The notes beneath the pieces are model-generated. The model was not told where the DNA came from, did not search any database, and saw only the letters and a program-made list of their open reading frames with translations. Positions 13,473 to 14,934 of a stretch of DNA of 14,934 nt are shown piece after piece. Positions within the stretch are counted from its first letter, which is position 1. Each line of letters starts with the position of its first letter. The DNA lies in the NCBI GenBank assembly GCA_043779285.1, contig JAYWEL010000005.1, forward strand, positions 1-14,934, read 5' to 3'. The stretch is from MGR-bin208 sp043779285 (GTDB taxonomy: Bacteria; Bacteroidota; Bacteroidia; Chitinophagales; Chitinophagaceae). A program made the translations under genes and the position numbers.

Positions 13473-14934
13473 TCATTTTTTTGAAGGAAAAATAATTCTT
13501 GTCCGAAATCCAAACATCAATAAGTATTTATCTGTTTCGTTAGGATTAAGCATAAACCGGTTTACATGAACATCCACAACAGGACCAAGGCTCCATTGCA
13601 TTTTCCTGATTGGAATAGTCCACTCAAATCCTGATGTGAAACTGAATTGTGTTTTATTAAACTGGCTTTTATTTTTAAAATATATACCACCGAAAGACCT
13701 ATCATAAACCAGTGCATTGCTGGCAAACATTTGTCCGGCTACAACGCCGAGATTTAAATTAAAAGGCTTGTTTAAATTTTTATTTAACCGGATATGCATC
13801 GTTACCGGTAGTTCTATAAAATGATAGCTGCTTGTATAATTTGTGTAAGAATTAGCAGCACCATATACTATGGAAGCATCACTTATAGCCATCAATTGTG
13901 GACTAAAATTTAATACCGAATCTCTTCTTGCACCTACAAGAATATGGTCGCTGTAATAACTATACTGCAGGCCTAAAGAGAGTTCCATGCGGGAGGATAT
14001 TTTTCTTTGTGCAAAGCCACCCAATTGTAAAGAAAAACCCGATTCTCTTATGGAAGGATCTGCCGGAGGTATTAATGAAGGAGAACCTACACTTGAAGTA
14101 TTTGCACCTATACCTCTGAAATTTTTATTTGAAGAAATAGAAAATATATATTCATTCAAATAAGCGTTACCCGGAGTAATATGTAACCCCCACTTCCATT
14201 TTGCAGATTTCGCCGATGCATTTTTTTGTACTGTCAATGTATCTGCAGGCAATTCATTTTTTAGTGTTGAATCTGAAAGAATTTTGGCCACTGCTATGAG
14301 ATCAGCTTCTTTCTCTGTTTTTTGAATTGAATTGATTTGAATTTTATTCGCTATGTCTTCCTCAACTAACTTCTCAGTTCTGAAATCAGAAATACTGTCA
14401 GCACTATTTTTAACAACAATGCTTTTTTCTTCGGTAGTAACTTCTTTTAAAGTTTTATCTGTTGTATTTTGACTTACAGCTATCTCCTTTGAGGTTGCTT
14501 TATTTGTAACAGATGGCATTTTTTTAGTTGTCAATAAAACCTGAGCAGTTGTTTTCTCTTTTTTATTTACTGAGCTACCTATTTTTTTCTTTGGCGAAAT
14601 AATTGGTTTCTCTGTAACGGTAGCACTTGGTTGAACGGATTCTTTAGCTGAATTTGTAACAGCTTGTTTATTGTATTCAGCAGCTGCAGTAGTTTTTATT
14701 GCTTCGGAATCCAATATTTTATCATTATGGATTGTTGTTGATTCTACAGACAAAACATCCGAATCAGCAAACAAAAAATCCCGTTGCCAATAACCCAGTA
14801 AGCTTAGCCCGGCAAAAAAGAAAATAATAAAAAAGAACCTTCTTCTTTTCTTTTTCCGGATTCTTTCCTCCACGTTGAGCCATACCGCTTCGGAAGGTTT
14901 TATTTTGAACCCGAGCATCTCCTGCTGTACCTTA
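13473..14934 (-). CDS. Envelope-spanning protein: short cytoplasmic N terminus, one membrane helix, long linker, outer-membrane-barrel-like C terminus (5' partial)
   Basis: The frame stays open to the window edge (KVQQE before Met at 14918), so the true start is probably outside. Numbered from that Met: FKIKPSEAVWLNVEERIRKKKRRR (4-27) resembles the N-terminal segment of Bacteroidota proteins encoded beside ECF sigma factors. Residues 28-44 are one hydrophobic helix (FFFIIFFFAGLSLLGYW) after a positive cluster, so the N terminus is inside. Residues 50-238 are a Thr/Lys/Ser-rich linker. Residues 239-481 have barrel-like strands typical of PorT-type outer-membrane domains: FSLQLGGFAQRKIS, MELSLGLQYSYYSD, YHFIELPVTMHIRL, FSFTSGFEW and LLMFGFRTRIIF. 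A sigma factor gene may lie upstream, but it cannot be seen. A link to sigma-factor control is inference from this architecture. Confidence 0.75.
   Translation of the reverse strand, partial: KVQQEMLGFKIKPSEAVWLNVEERIRKKKRRRFFFIIFFFAGLSLLGYWQRDFLFADSDVLSVESTTIHNDKILDSEAIKTTAAAEYNKQAVTNSAKESVQPSATVTEKPIISPKKKIGSSVNKKEKTTAQVLLTTKKMPSVTNKATSKEIAVSQNTTDKTLKEVTTEEKSIVVKNSADSISDFRTEKLVEEDIANKIQINSIQKTEKEADLIAVAKILSDSTLKNELPADTLTVQKNASAKSAKWKWGLHITPGNAYLNEYIFSISSNKNFRGIGANTSSVGSPSLIPPADPSIRESGFSLQLGGFAQRKISSRMELSLGLQYSYYSDHILVGARRDSVLNFSPQLMAISDASIVYGAANSYTNYTSSYHFIELPVTMHIRLNKNLNKPFNLNLGVVAGQMFASNALVYDRSFGGIYFKNKSQFNKTQFSFTSGFEWTIPIRKMQWSLGPVVDVHVNRFMLNPNETDKYLLMFGFRTRIIFPSKK

Overview
The window reads as chromosomal DNA of an AT-rich Bacteroidota, most like the Chitinophagaceae. 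The grounds are gene content (secreted DUF1080 and TIM-barrel proteins, a DUF5723-type outer-membrane protein, a C10 peptidase lipoprotein, LVIVD-repeat lipoprotein), A-rich leaders without Shine-Dalgarno sequences, and TAnnTTTG-type promoter boxes. No rRNA, tRNA or CRISPR array is visible.

Region 1 (1-4365, mostly + strand) is about oxidised sugars handled outside the cytoplasm. It holds the 3' part of a gluconate 2-dehydrogenase subunit 3-type protein, a secreted sugar isomerase/epimerase-type TIM barrel 12 nt downstream, a DUF1080 (3-keto-disaccharide hydrolase type) protein, and a PQQ-dependent sugar dehydrogenase lipoprotein. The gaps hold two decayed genes, a GNAT acetyltransferase tail and a CbpM-like chaperone modulator, plus a weak minus-strand ORF for a small secreted protein.

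Region 2 (4366-7313) is ordinary chromosome: a DUF5723-like outer-membrane protein and a dCMP deaminase with a TTG start, both on the minus strand, then a small secreted protein with a TonB-C-like end on the plus strand.

Region 3 (about 7.4-11.5 kb) is accessory and partly decaying. It has a two-gene unit (Cys-rich small protein plus DUF6933-like protein), an IS200/IS605-type (RAYT-like) HUH transposase beside a cluster of GCGTTCC/GGAACGC hairpins, and a C10 (streptopain-type) peptidase lipoprotein gene followed by a small lipoprotein gene. The peptidase is split by one in-frame TAA. The small lipoprotein is frameshifted at a run of ten A. The pair lies between two copies of a short sequence derived from the 3' end of the neighbouring outer-membrane gene.

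Region 4 (11524-14934, minus strand) looks like an operon: a 5'-partial protein with a short cytoplasmic N terminus, one inner-membrane helix, a linker of about 190 residues and an outer-membrane-barrel-like C terminus; then an LVIVD-repeat lipoprotein; then a small outer-membrane barrel 5 nt downstream.

The best leads are the doubly interrupted but otherwise intact peptidase cassette with its flanking repeats, the single-chain envelope-spanning protein, and the transposase with its hairpin cluster. All functional statements rest on reading motifs by eye; no database search was run.
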